64,000 bases of DNA from Myroides sp. WP-1 (GCF_014145635.1 NZ_JACHTC010000010.1:59331-123330); one strand, 5' to 3'; positions 9,151 through 17,109 are shown, counted from the first letter of the stretch. The notes: a model not told the origin generated them from the sequence alone. Numbers and translations are program-made.

Positions 9151-11619
9151 ATGAGTACAACAAGAAGAGATTTTATCAAAACGTCATCCCTTTTTATGGG
9201 GGGGATGACTGTTTTAAATGCAATGCCATCCTCTATACAACGTGCATTGAGTATTGAAGCTGATCCAGGAACCACTTTCCTCGATGCAGAGCATATTGTG
9301 TTTTTAATGCAAGAAAACCGATCTTTTGACCATTGTTACGGCACACTAAGTGGAGTACGCGGATTTAATGATCCCCGTGTAATTCGCCAACCGAATCAAG
9401 CGCCAGTTTGGTTTCAAACAGATCGTGATCAGACTGTTTATGGTCCATTTCGATTGGATATTGAAAATACCAAAATAACGTGGATGGGCAGCTTACCTCA
9501 CAGTTGGAAAGATATGGTAGAGGCGAGAAATGACGGGAAGATGGATCAATGGTTAATCGCTAAGAAACCCGGCAATAAAGAGTATGCGCATATGCCCTTA
9601 ACGATGGGGTATTTTACACGTGAGGATATTCCTTTTTACTACGCTTTTGCCGATGCTTTTACGGTATGTGATCAGCATTTTTGTTCATCCTTAACAGGAA
9701 CAAGTGCCAATCGATCGTATTTTTGGGCAGGTGCTATCCGCGAAAATCCACGTGATCCCAATTCTATTGCGCATGTCAATAACGGACAAATCAACTACAA
9801 GGATGTAAGTTGGAAAACATATCCTGAACGATTGGAGGAAAATAATATTTCTTGGCGCGTCTATCAAAATGAATTGAGTTTGCCTGTTGGTTTTACGGAT
9901 ATGGAAGAATCATGGTTGGCCAATTTTACGGATAACAACTTAGAGTTTTACAAACAGTATAATGTGCGTTTTCACAAAGCGCATATTCAATTCAAAGCAT
10001 TGGAACTGAAGCGCCTTAATCAAAAAATAGAGGAAGAAACACTAACGGGAGAAGCTTTGCAAAAAGCACAGGCTGAACGCCTACTTTTAGAGGAGTATTT
10101 GGTGCAATACGGTGCCGAATCTTTTGCAAAACTCTCTGATTTTGAGCAGCAAATTCACCATAAAGCTTTTGCTACCAATACAGCTGACCCAGACTATCAC
10201 CAATTAGAAGAAATTGAATATCAGGAAAATGGAGAAACAAAGAAAGTAGAAGTTCCCAAAGGGGATATTCTTTATCAATTTAGAAAAGATGTCTCAGAAG
10301 ATAAACTACCCATGGTTAGTTGGTTAGTGGCTCCTTGTAATTTCTCCGATCACCCTGGTGCGCCTTGGTTTGGGGCTTGGTATGTTTCTGAGGTCTTGGA
10401 TATTTTGACTAAAAACCCAGAGGTGTGGAAAAAGACTATTTTTATCTTGACTTATGATGAAAATGATGGGTATTTTGATCATGTTGCTCCTTTTGTACCT
10501 CCGTTGAGTACAGATGAAAAACAAGGCAAAATTTCTAGTAAAATTGACACTCAAGACGAATGGGTTACCCTAGCTCAAGATAAAGCAAGAGATAGTAAAA
10601 GTGCTTTGTCAAGCCCGATCGGATTGGGATATCGAGTGCCTATGGTTGTAGCTTCTCCTTGGACTAGAGGGGGATGGGTGAACTCGGAAGTATGTGACTT
10701 GACTTCAACTTTACAGTTCTTAGAATACTTTATTGAGAAGAAAACAGGGAAAAAGGTCATCGAAGAAAATATCTCCCTATGGAGAAGAGGAACGTGTAGT
10801 AATATGACTTCCGTTTTTCAACCAGCAAATGAGCTGAAAAAAGTAGACCTCGATTTTGTAGATCGCAATAAATACGTAGCGCGTATCCTCAATGCAAGAG
10901 ATAAAAATTTACCGCATGGTTTTGTGTCCTATACCCAACAAGAACTGCAACAACATCCTGTTTGGAATGAACTACAACGCTTTCCAAAACAAGAAAGTGG
11001 AACCAAAAAAGCTTGTGGATTACCCTATAATATCAATGTTAATGCATCACTTGATAATCAAGGCGTACATATGCAGATGAATATTCAGTCTAATAAACTA
11101 AAAAACAAGGACTATTTAGCCCCTATTCAAGTGTATGCACATCAAAACATTCAGGGACTAACAGGGAAGAATTGGAATTTTAGTGTGGATGAAAAAGAAA
11201 CTTTACACTATGAATGGGCAAGTGAACACTTAGATCAAGGAATCTATAATTTTAGTGTACATAGCTTTAATGGATTTTATCGCAATTTTAGAGGAAATGT
11301 AAATGATCCTCAAGTAGGTATTGATTTTACGGTTAAGGACGATCAGACTGTAACTATAGTTTTAAAAAATAAATCCAATCAAGCTCAATACTTTTACGTA
11401 CAGGATGTGGTTTATAGCAAAGCGAATCAAAAGATTAAAGTACAACCTCAAACGACACATACGCTAACACTTGAGTATGCAAAGTACAAAGGATGGTATG
11501 ATGTCGTTATTTCTTTAGCAGATTATACTCAATTTTTGTATCAGTATGCAGGTCATATTGAAAATGGTACAAGTAGTATTACAGATCCTTATATGGCTAG
11601 TTTTTCGAAGTGGAGCTAG
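9151..11619 (+). CDS. Tat-exported phosphocholine-specific phospholipase C (phosphoesterase family)
   Basis: An 822-residue enzyme with a Tat signal (TTRRDFIKTSSLFMGG). The phosphoesterase domain (PF04185 type) covers about residues 45-560. It contains HIVFLMQENRSFDHCYGTLS with the catalytic Glu-Asn, the ILTYDENDGYFDHV metal segment, and the SGVRGFNDPRV typical of phosphocholine-specific PLCs. Two C-terminal beta-sandwich modules of the DUF756 type follow (about 640-815, ending near QYAGHIENGTSSITDPYMAS). The enzyme hydrolyses phosphatidylcholine or sphingomyelin to release phosphocholine. The start at MSTTRRDF is chosen because it puts the twin arginines at positions 5-6; an earlier in-frame start overlaps susD. 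Its linkage to a SusC/SusD pair is unusual because such pairs normally accompany glycosidases. Confidence 0.92.
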   Translation: MSTTRRDFIKTSSLFMGGMTVLNAMPSSIQRALSIEADPGTTFLDAEHIVFLMQENRSFDHCYGTLSGVRGFNDPRVIRQPNQAPVWFQTDRDQTVYGPFRLDIENTKITWMGSLPHSWKDMVEARNDGKMDQWLIAKKPGNKEYAHMPLTMGYFTREDIPFYYAFADAFTVCDQHFCSSLTGTSANRSYFWAGAIRENPRDPNSIAHVNNGQINYKDVSWKTYPERLEENNISWRVYQNELSLPVGFTDMEESWLANFTDNNLEFYKQYNVRFHKAHIQFKALELKRLNQKIEEETLTGEALQKAQAERLLLEEYLVQYGAESFAKLSDFEQQIHHKAFATNTADPDYHQLEEIEYQENGETKKVEVPKGDILYQFRKDVSEDKLPMVSWLVAPCNFSDHPGAPWFGAWYVSEVLDILTKNPEVWKKTIFILTYDENDGYFDHVAPFVPPLSTDEKQGKISSKIDTQDEWVTLAQDKARDSKSALSSPIGLGYRVPMVVASPWTRGGWVNSEVCDLTSTLQFLEYFIEKKTGKKVIEENISLWRRGTCSNMTSVFQPANELKKVDLDFVDRNKYVARILNARDKNLPHGFVSYTQQELQQHPVWNELQRFPKQESGTKKACGLPYNINVNASLDNQGVHMQMNIQSNKLKNKDYLAPIQVYAHQNIQGLTGKNWNFSVDEKETLHYEWASEHLDQGIYNFSVHSFNGFYRNFRGNVNDPQVGIDFTVKDDQTVTIVLKNKSNQAQYFYVQDVVYSKANQKIKVQPQTTHTLTLEYAKYKGWYDVVISLADYTQFLYQYAGHIENGTSSITDPYMASFSKWS

Positions 11620-11626
11620 TTTAAAG

Positions 11627-11656
11627 GGTTGACAGTTGACGGTTGACAGAAGATTA
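11627..11656. repeat. Copy of dispersed GTTGAC/GTTAAC...GAAGATTA repeat
   Basis: Three near-identical heptamer-like steps (GTTGACA, GTTGACG, GTTGACA) followed by GAAGATTATAAG. The same arrangement, with GTTAAC in place of GTTGAC, occurs at 43745, 44335 and 45195 in the Rhs island. Confidence 0.6.
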
Positions 11657-11668
11657 TAAGTAAAGAAA

Positions 11669-11698
11669 GCCAATCCTTTGTAGGGATTGGTTTTTTTG
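11669..11698 (+). terminator. Rho-independent terminator downstream of the phospholipase C operon
   Basis: Stem CCAATCC (11670-11676) pairs with GGATTGG (11684-11690) around a seven-base loop and is followed by seven T residues. Confidence 0.8.
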
Positions 11699-11817
11699 TT
11701 TGTCGATTGTTGTTTGTTGACGGTAAATTTTACCGAAACAAGAAGATAGCCCCTATAAACGAAGAAACTTTACAACAAACGACAAGCATCGCACACCAAA
11801 CACCAAACAACTTTGTT

Positions 11818-11825
11818 TATCTTTG
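11818..11825 (+). promoter_or_regulatory. -7 promoter element of the arsR-rhodanese gene
   Basis: TATCTTTG, an exact TAnnTTTG match, lies 32 bases upstream of the GTG start. No good TTG -33 element is spaced correctly, so only the -7 box is claimed. Confidence 0.5.
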
Positions 11826-11857
11826 TAGAGTATCGTGTATAAACAAGAGACTACCAC

Positions 11858-12520
11858 GTGGATAAAAGAGCATTTAAAGACAAAGTATATACAGAATTAG
11901 CTAAAGTAGCTAAAGCAATGGCAAATCCTGTGCGATTAGAGATTATTGATCTCTTGGGGCAAGGTCCTTTTACCGTTGAGCAAATTGCTGGCTCTATAAG
12001 TCAATCTATGGCCAATACATCTCAGCATCTTCAAAATTTGAAGAACGCCAAGTTAGTTCAAGTTACAAAACAGGGAAATTTTGTTTTATATGCTTTAGCT
12101 AGTAGTAGCGTATATCAAACGTGGCTTTCTCTGCGAACTTTAGGTATAGAGTTTAATGCTGAGGTAGGAAAAGTAGTCGATGACTTTCGACAAGAACAAC
12201 ACGAAGCTTTACCAACAATTCACGCCGAACAGTTAACAACTATGTTAGCAGAAGAGGAGATTGTATTATTGGATGTGAGACCAGAACAGGAGTTTGAGCG
12301 AGGGCATATTCAACATGCCATATCCATGCCGATTCACCAATTGAAAGACGCTTTAAAAAAATTCGCTAAGAAAAAGACTATTGTAGTATATTGTCGAGGT
12401 CCATTCTGTGTTTATGCGGACGAAGCGGTTGCCTTGTTACACAACAATGGGTTTAAAGTCCTTCGCTTAGAAGAAGGTTATCCAGAATGGGAAATAAAAG
12501 GATTGCCAACAGGAAAGTAA
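11858..12520 (+). CDS. ArsR-family transcriptional regulator fused to a rhodanese domain
   Basis: A 220-residue two-domain protein. Residues 8-90 form an ArsR/SmtB-type winged helix (AKAMANPVRLEIIDLLGQ; recognition region MANTSQHLQNLKNAKLV). Residues 122-218 form a rhodanese domain with the active-site loop CRGPFC (Cys179, Cys184). ArsR-rhodanese fusions are thought to sense reactive sulfur or electrophiles through the rhodanese cysteine and to repress nearby transport and sulfurtransferase genes. The start codon is GTG; no ATG fits the conserved N-terminus. It is followed by a strong terminator and then, on a separate promoter, a rhodanese-MFS pair that is its probable target. Confidence 0.9.
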   Translation: MDKRAFKDKVYTELAKVAKAMANPVRLEIIDLLGQGPFTVEQIAGSISQSMANTSQHLQNLKNAKLVQVTKQGNFVLYALASSSVYQTWLSLRTLGIEFNAEVGKVVDDFRQEQHEALPTIHAEQLTTMLAEEEIVLLDVRPEQEFERGHIQHAISMPIHQLKDALKKFAKKKTIVVYCRGPFCVYADEAVALLHNNGFKVLRLEEGYPEWEIKGLPTGK

Positions 12521-12541
12521 ATAGTTGTAAAATAAAAGTAA

Positions 12542-12579
12542 ATGAGCAAATCAATCATCTGATTTGCTCATTTTTTTTG
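12542..12579 (+). terminator. Strong Rho-independent terminator after the arsR-rhodanese gene
   Basis: A perfect 12-bp stem, ATGAGCAAATCA (12542-12553) with its complement (12560-12571), a six-base loop and a run of eight T residues. Confidence 0.9.
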
Positions 12580-12611
12580 TAACTAATTGATTTATTAATG
12601 TTTTTATTTTT

Positions 12612-12651
12612 AAACACAACTATTCAATTGAATTATTGAATAGTTGTGTTT
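12612..12651. promoter_or_regulatory. 17-bp perfect inverted repeat, candidate operator for the ArsR-rhodanese regulator
   Basis: AAACACAACTATTCAAT (12612-12628) is followed after six bases by its exact reverse complement (12635-12651). The repeat covers the TTG -33 element of the promoter at 12636-12665, a position suited to repression. The centre contains the smaller palindrome ATTCAATTGAAT, similar in style to ArsR/SmtB dyads. It is followed by TTTTTTG and could instead act as a terminator, but a complete terminator already lies upstream at 12542. Confidence 0.6.
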
Positions 12652-12665
12652 TTTGTATATCTTTG
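12636..12665 (+). promoter_or_regulatory. Promoter of the rhodanese-MFS operon
   Basis: A TTG -33 element (12636-12638), a 19-base spacer and a TATCTTTG -7 box (12658-12665), 26 bases upstream of the rhodanese start. Confidence 0.65.
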
Positions 12666-12691
12666 TTTCAAGCAATAAACAAGTAATAACA

Positions 12692-13012
12692 ATGAAAGAA
12701 GAAATAACAAGTGAAGTGTTGCGAGGATGGCTAGCTACACATAAAAGTGTTCTTATTTTGGACATTAGACCTTTGCACCAAAGAGAAGTAGACTATATCG
12801 AAGGAAGTCTACATTTGGATGTTTACGACAAGTTGGTAGCAGGTGATCCAACTGTTTTTAACGAGGTAAATTTTGACCCTACAGTTCTACTTGTTACTGT
12901 TTGTGCAGGAGGGAAGTTAAGTTTAACTGCGGCAGCATTATTGCGTACGAAGGGATTTAATGCGATGTCTTTACAGGGAGGAATGAATGCTTGGAGCGAA
13001 GAACAGCAATAA
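12692..13012 (+). CDS. Single-domain rhodanese-like sulfurtransferase
   Basis: A 106-residue rhodanese domain without a signal peptide. It has the N-terminal ILDIRPLHQREVDYIEGS motif and a catalytic loop built on Cys in TVCAGGKLS, close in style to the CAGGxxS loops of persulfide-transferring rhodaneses. The start at MKEEITSEV is chosen because the longer frame would begin inside the promoter. It overlaps no gene and ends 28 bases before the MFS gene, so the two are probably co-transcribed. With the upstream regulator, a role in sulfane-sulfur or thiol stress handling is inferred. Confidence 0.85.
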   Translation: MKEEITSEVLRGWLATHKSVLILDIRPLHQREVDYIEGSLHLDVYDKLVAGDPTVFNEVNFDPTVLLVTVCAGGKLSLTAAALLRTKGFNAMSLQGGMNAWSEEQQ

Positions 13013-13040
13013 AGAGAATAAAAAAATACGTAAGAGTATC

Positions 13041-14279
13041 ATGGAAAATATAAAATTGGGATTGCGAGAAAACTGGAAGCAGTTTACTCTTTTGGTGTTG
13101 GTGAATATGATGGTGGGGGGGATGGTAGGTTTAGAACGCACGGTTGTTCCATTAGTGGGAACTGAAGAGTTTCACATTCAATCAGATGTAGTCGTTTTTT
13201 CTTTTATTATTGCTTTTGGGGTAGTAAAGGCATTTACTAATCTCATTTCGGGTGTACTAGCAGATCGATATACGCGTAAAAAGGTATTAGTTTTAGGCTG
13301 GTTGATTGGTTTACCCGTCCCTTTTTTATTGGCTTTTGGTTCTTCATGGAATTGGATTTTGTTTGCTAATATTTTATTGGGAATTAGTCAAGGATTAGCT
13401 TGGTCGATGACCGTAAACATGAAAATTGATCTGGTAGGGAGTAAGAGTCGCGGTTTGGCCATGGGATTAAATGAAGCTGCGGGTTATGGTGCCGTAGGGT
13501 TAACGGCTCTAGCAACGGGGTATATCGCGTCTCATTATGGCTTGCGTCCCGCTCCTTTTTACTTGGGAATTGCTTATACTATTATCGGTTTATTGCTCTC
13601 CGTATTTATTGTTAGAGATACCCGTCAATTTGCTCGATTAGAAGCAAAACAACAGGAATCAATGACACAGAATAAAATTGTTAAACCCAATCTTTGGTGG
13701 GTATTCAAAGAAACAACGTTTAAAAATAAGAATTTGTTTTCCATCTCTCAAGCCGGACTGATTAACAACCTCAATGATGGGATGTCTTGGGGGGTATTTC
13801 CGCTATTGTTTATGTCTATGGGAGTTGGGTTGGAAGGTGTAGGATGGATTAAAGCAATTTATCCCGTTGTTTGGGGATTAGGACAGATTGTAACAGGTCC
13901 TCTAACGGATCGATGGGGGAGAAAACCCTTAATCGTTTGGGGCATGTTTGTACAAGTACTGGGGCATGTTGTTATCGGATTGAATTACTTTGATCCTTTA
14001 AGCGCAGGTTTACTTGGTTCAATCTTATTGGGTGTCGGAACAGCCATGGTTTATCCCGCCCTTCTTGCCGCAGTAAGTGATGTAGCTCATCCGAATTGGC
14101 GTGCATCTTCTTTAGGGGTATACCGTTTTTGGAGAGATATGGGATATGCTATCGGGGCGTTGATGGCAGGTATTGTAGGTTCTTATTTCGGATTGATGTG
14201 GGCGGTGCATATTGCAGGAATCTTGACACTTATTTCTGGAATTGTCGTGTGGATCCGCATGAAAGAAAGAAAAATTTGA
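13041..14279 (+). CDS. Major facilitator superfamily transporter
   Basis: A 412-residue protein with 12 predicted membrane segments in two halves. The MFS loop 2-3 signature is visible as GVLADRYTRKKVLV (about residues 72-85) and its counterpart in the second half as GPLTDRWGRKPLIV. A hydrophilic central loop (about 195-225) separates the halves. I start at MENIKLGLREN; the longer frame would overlap the rhodanese gene. Genomic association with ArsR-rhodanese and rhodanese proteins suggests export or import of a sulfur or metalloid compound. The substrate is not readable from the sequence. Confidence 0.85.
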   Translation: MENIKLGLRENWKQFTLLVLVNMMVGGMVGLERTVVPLVGTEEFHIQSDVVVFSFIIAFGVVKAFTNLISGVLADRYTRKKVLVLGWLIGLPVPFLLAFGSSWNWILFANILLGISQGLAWSMTVNMKIDLVGSKSRGLAMGLNEAAGYGAVGLTALATGYIASHYGLRPAPFYLGIAYTIIGLLLSVFIVRDTRQFARLEAKQQESMTQNKIVKPNLWWVFKETTFKNKNLFSISQAGLINNLNDGMSWGVFPLLFMSMGVGLEGVGWIKAIYPVVWGLGQIVTGPLTDRWGRKPLIVWGMFVQVLGHVVIGLNYFDPLSAGLLGSILLGVGTAMVYPALLAAVSDVAHPNWRASSLGVYRFWRDMGYAIGALMAGIVGSYFGLMWAVHIAGILTLISGIVVWIRMKERKI

Positions 14280-14303
14280 GGTAGTTAGGCGTGATGGGGT
14301 ACT

Positions 14304-14339
14304 AAAGGAAAGAGGAAAGAGGAAAGAGGAAAGAGGAAA
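14304..14339. repeat. Short GAGGAAA heptanucleotide tract
   Basis: About five copies of the AAGAGGA heptamer lie immediately before the first long tandem unit. The same heptamer recurs inside each unit and expands at 14971. Confidence 0.8.
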
Positions 14340-14352
14340 TCGAAACGCAGTG

Positions 14353-14970
14353 TAGATTCATCGAACACCAAAACAAATATAAACTAGGTGAGATATATTC
14401 ATCGAACACAAAAACCAATATAGAATAGGTGAGATAAAGAGGAAAGAGGAAAGAGGAAATCGAAACGCAGTGAAAATCGAAACGTAGTGTAGATTCATCG
14501 AACACCAAAACAAATATAAACTAGGTGAGATATATTCATCGAACACAAAAACCAATATAGAATAGATGAGATAAAGAGGAAAGAAGAAAGAGGAAATCGA
14601 AACGCAGTGAAAATCGAAACGCAGTGTAGATTCATCGAATACCAAAACAAATATAAACTAGGTGAGATATATTCATCGAACACAAAAACCAATATAGAAT
14701 AGGTGAGATAAAGAGGAAAGAGGAAATCGAAACGCAGTGAAAATCGAAACGCAGTGTAGATTCATCGAACACCAAAACAAATATAAACTCGGTGAGATAT
14801 ATTCATCGAACACAAAAACCAATATAGAATAGGTGAGATAAAGAGGAAAGAGGAAATCGAAACGCAGTGAAAATCGAAACGTAGTGTAGATTCATCGAAC
14901 ACCAAAACAAATATAAACTCGGTGAGATATATTCATCGAACACAAAAACCAATATAGAATAGGTGAGATA
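14353..14970. repeat. Five tandem copies of a 130-137 bp composite repeat
   Basis: Units start at 14353, 14490, 14627, 14757 and 14887, giving periods of 137, 137, 130 and 130; the difference is one heptamer. Each unit holds two related 43-bp sub-repeats beginning ATTCATCGAACAC and ending GGTGAGATA, a GAGGAAA tract, and TCGAAACGCAGTG/TCGAAACGTAGTG steps. The sub-repeats match, in reverse complement, the 47-nt inserts in the Rhs cores at 39911 and 42061. Open frames on the minus strand here arise from the repetition and show no protein character. Confidence 0.9.
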
Positions 14971-15068
14971 AAGAGGAAAGAGGAAAGAGGAAAGAGGAAA
15001 GAGGAAAGAGGAAAGAGGAAAGAGGAAAGAGGAAAGAGGAAAGAGGAAAGAGGAAAGAGGAAAGAGGA
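14971..15068. repeat. Perfect 14-copy heptanucleotide tract (AAGAGGA)n
   Basis: Ninety-eight bases of uninterrupted AAGAGGA, purine-only on the plus strand, ending 84 bases before the araC-type gene. Such a perfect array is prone to copy-number change by slippage and lies close enough to influence promoter geometry. Confidence 0.9.
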
Positions 15069-15076
15069 TGTCTGTG

Positions 15077-15107
15077 CTCACCACCTCACCACCTCACCAC
15101 CTCACCC
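15077..15107. repeat. CTCACCAC octanucleotide repeat, about 3.8 copies
   Basis: A second microsatellite directly upstream of the araC promoter region. Confidence 0.8.
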
Positions 15108-15125
15108 TATAAACATTTAAATCCC

Positions 15126-15133
15126 TATCTTTG
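15126..15133 (+). promoter_or_regulatory. -7 promoter element of the araC-type gene
   Basis: TATCTTTG, 19 bases before the ATG. The upstream DNA where a -33 box would lie is next to the microsatellites and contains no clear TTG at the usual distance. Confidence 0.5.
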
Positions 15134-15152
15134 ATAGATAAAAGCCACTGTT

Positions 15153-15959
15153 ATGCGTTACCAAGAGATTCTTCCCATTCCAGCTTTACAGGCGTATATT
15201 CGCTACTTTTGGGTATTGGAAAGCGGAGAAGAACAGGTGGGTAGTAAACAGTTTAAAATCCTACCAGATGGGATTCCCGCTCTAATTTACCAGGATACAC
15301 CCCATTTATTTCGTGATGAGCAACAGCAAAATACTCCTCAACTCTATGTATATGGAGCCTTTACTACTTATACGAATCAACTGGTAGATGGACCTTTTCG
15401 AATCATTGGAGCTTATCTCGAACCCACGGCTCTAAAAGCAATATTTAAGTTAGATGCTTCAGAACTAGCCAATCAGAATATAGCATTGGATGACTTGGTT
15501 TCTACTTCGCTACTTGATCAATTGCAACAGGCGTCAACAACAGAAGAGAAGATAGGATTACTTTCAGATTTTGTTTTCCAGCAAGTTCAATCCTTGCGTT
15601 ATGATAATCAAAAAGCGAAGTTTGCCTCTACTTTATTGCAAAGCGGACAATCTTTGGTAGAGGTTCAAACGCAAATGAATATATCTGAACGAACGTTAGA
15701 ACGCTTAATCATGCAGCATGTAGGGATGTCGCCTAAACTTTTCTCTCGTATTATGCGTTTTCAAACGAGTTTAGAATTGCTTAAAAATACGCGTTTTGAT
15801 TCCTTAACCAATCTATCCTATCAGCAGAATTACTTCGATCAATCTCATTTTATTCGAGAATTTAAAACCTTTACAGGCAATAATCCTACTCAGTTCTTGA
15901 AATATTCAGAGGAGAAATTATCTAATTTTCCAGAGTGGAAACAAGAAGAGAAAAAGTAA
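15153..15959 (+). CDS. AraC-family transcriptional regulator
   Basis: A 268-residue regulator. The N-terminal part (about 1-150; RYQEILPIPALQAYIRYFWVLE, FKILPDGIPALIYQ) resembles the DUF6597-type sensor found in Bacteroidetes AraC proteins. The C-terminal 90 residues form the double helix-turn-helix, with ISERTLERLIMQHVGMSPK and YFDQSHFIREFKTFTGNNPTQF, the classical AraC second-helix pattern. It is separated by 79 bases from the RidA-like gene, a plausible but unproven target. Its upstream region is packed with tandem repeats. Confidence 0.88.
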   Translation: MRYQEILPIPALQAYIRYFWVLESGEEQVGSKQFKILPDGIPALIYQDTPHLFRDEQQQNTPQLYVYGAFTTYTNQLVDGPFRIIGAYLEPTALKAIFKLDASELANQNIALDDLVSTSLLDQLQQASTTEEKIGLLSDFVFQQVQSLRYDNQKAKFASTLLQSGQSLVEVQTQMNISERTLERLIMQHVGMSPKLFSRIMRFQTSLELLKNTRFDSLTNLSYQQNYFDQSHFIREFKTFTGNNPTQFLKYSEEKLSNFPEWKQEEKK

Positions 15960-16005
15960 TTTTAATACTGTCGGTTTTATCCAATTCTAGGAATATGAGG
16001 CATTG

Positions 16006-16013
16006 TAGATTTG
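16006..16013 (+). promoter_or_regulatory. -7 promoter element of the RidA-like gene
   Basis: TAGATTTG, a TAnnTTTG match, 25 bases upstream of the ATG. Confidence 0.4.
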
Positions 16014-16038
16014 CATAATCATTTTAAAACACAAGAAA

Positions 16039-16431
16039 ATGCAAAACAAAATCGTTCGAATGAATCCCACTTCGGTGCCTCATCCCGTAGGGAAATATTC
16101 ACATGTAACTATCATTCCAAAAGAAGCTAGTTTGTATACCTTTTCAGGTCAAATAGGCATAGACGCTGTAGGTGTAATTCCAGCTGACTTTAACGAACAA
16201 GTCAATCTAACTTTTGACAATATCCAAGGTTTATTAGCAAGTCAAGGGCTAACAGCAGATGACGTGATTAAAGTAAACATTTGGTCAACAAAAGAAATTG
16301 ATTGGGATCATTTTGATCGCGTATGGGAAGGGGTCTTTGGTAAACAATATCCCTCAATGACGATTGCCTATATTTCCGCTTTGGGATTACCTGAAATTGC
16401 CATTGAAATTGAAATCTGGGCTGCGAGGTAA
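16039..16431 (+). CDS. RidA/YjgF-family protein lacking the deaminase arginine
   Basis: A 130-residue single-domain Rid protein: SGQIGIDAVGVIPADFNEQ, TFDNIQGLLASQGLTADDVIKVNIW and LPEIAIEIEIWA follow the family fold. Archetypal RidA enamine/imine deaminases carry an invariant Arg in a PAR(S/T) motif before the last strand. Here the corresponding stretch reads YPSMTIAYI, so that Arg is absent. It probably belongs to a non-deaminase Rid subgroup. It is transcribed with the araC-type gene upstream or from its own -7 box, and ends at a bidirectional terminator. Confidence 0.85.
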   Translation: MQNKIVRMNPTSVPHPVGKYSHVTIIPKEASLYTFSGQIGIDAVGVIPADFNEQVNLTFDNIQGLLASQGLTADDVIKVNIWSTKEIDWDHFDRVWEGVFGKQYPSMTIAYISALGLPEIAIEIEIWAAR

Positions 16432-16437
16432 TAGTAA

Positions 16438-16471
16438 AGAGCTTTAAAATTAATTTAAAGCTCTTTTTTTA
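16438..16471. terminator. Bidirectional terminator between RidA-like and LysE genes
   Basis: Stem AGAGCTTTAAA (16438-16448) pairs with 16454-16464, with T-rich sequence downstream on the plus strand and A residues upstream. It separates two convergent genes. Confidence 0.8.
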
Positions 16472-16473
16472 TG

Positions 16474-17109
16474 CTATTTTGCTTTAGATAACGCCATTTT
16501 TGCAGCTAAAAAGAGCAACACACTTCCCATAAACCACTTTTGTATTTTGACCCATAAAGGTTGTTTTTGAAAGAAGGTTGCTAGTTTGGCAGCAAATAAT
16601 ACAATGGAAAAATTGACTATAAAACTCAAGCTTAGTTGCGTAATACCCAAGGTTAAACTTTGCGTAAAAATAGCACCGTAAGCCGGTTTGATGAATTGAG
16701 GGAAGAGCGATAGGTAAAACACAGCTACTTTAGGGTTCAATACATTCGTCAAAAAACCAATGCTAAATAATTTAGAAGGGGAATCTTTTTTCAAACTTTC
16801 TTCCACTTCAAATAGTCCTTTGCTATTGGGCTTTAATGCTTGAAAGGCGAGGTAAACCAAGTACAAGGCCCCTGTCCATTTTAATACAGCATAAGCATAG
16901 GGAACGGTAAACAATAGTGCTGTTAATCCAAAGGATACTAGTATAATATGAAATAAAAAACCGCAAATTACTCCAAGTAAAGAAAGTAATCCCGCTCTTT
17001 GTCCTTGAGAAAGTGTTCTAGAAATAAGATACACCATGTTTGGGCCAGGAGTAATGGCTAAGATTAAAGCAGCTAAGGCAAATAAAAGTAGTTCGTGTAA
17101 AGGAATCAT
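16474..17109 (-). CDS. LysE/RhtB-family amino-acid exporter
   Basis: A 211-residue membrane protein of usual LysE length with about six hydrophobic segments. The family signature near the N-terminus, ITPGPNMVYLISRTLSQGQRAG, is clear, as is FLTNVLNPKVAVFYLSLFPQF in the middle. LysE/RhtB proteins export amino acids such as lysine, threonine or homoserine lactone; the substrate is not predictable. It is convergent with the RidA-like gene. Confidence 0.9.
   Translation of the reverse strand: MIPLHELLLFALAALILAITPGPNMVYLISRTLSQGQRAGLLSLLGVICGFLFHIILVSFGLTALLFTVPYAYAVLKWTGALYLVYLAFQALKPNSKGLFEVEESLKKDSPSKLFSIGFLTNVLNPKVAVFYLSLFPQFIKPAYGAIFTQSLTLGITQLSLSFIVNFSIVLFAAKLATFFQKQPLWVKIQKWFMGSVLLFLAAKMALSKAK

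Noticed and set aside
12612..12655. Inverted repeat as terminator of the arsR-rhodanese gene
   Set aside because: A complete terminator already ends that gene at 12542-12579, and the dyad overlaps a promoter with correct spacing, so operator is preferred, though termination is not excluded.
14353..15068. CRISPR-like array
   Set aside because: The units are contiguous, with no unique spacers between short conserved repeats, and the period contains internal sub-repeats and a microsatellite; no cas genes are near.
14302..15084. Four overlapping minus-strand open frames of 65-95 codons
   Set aside because: They are translations of the tandem array in its three phases; repeated low-complexity SSFLFPL peptides with no start context.
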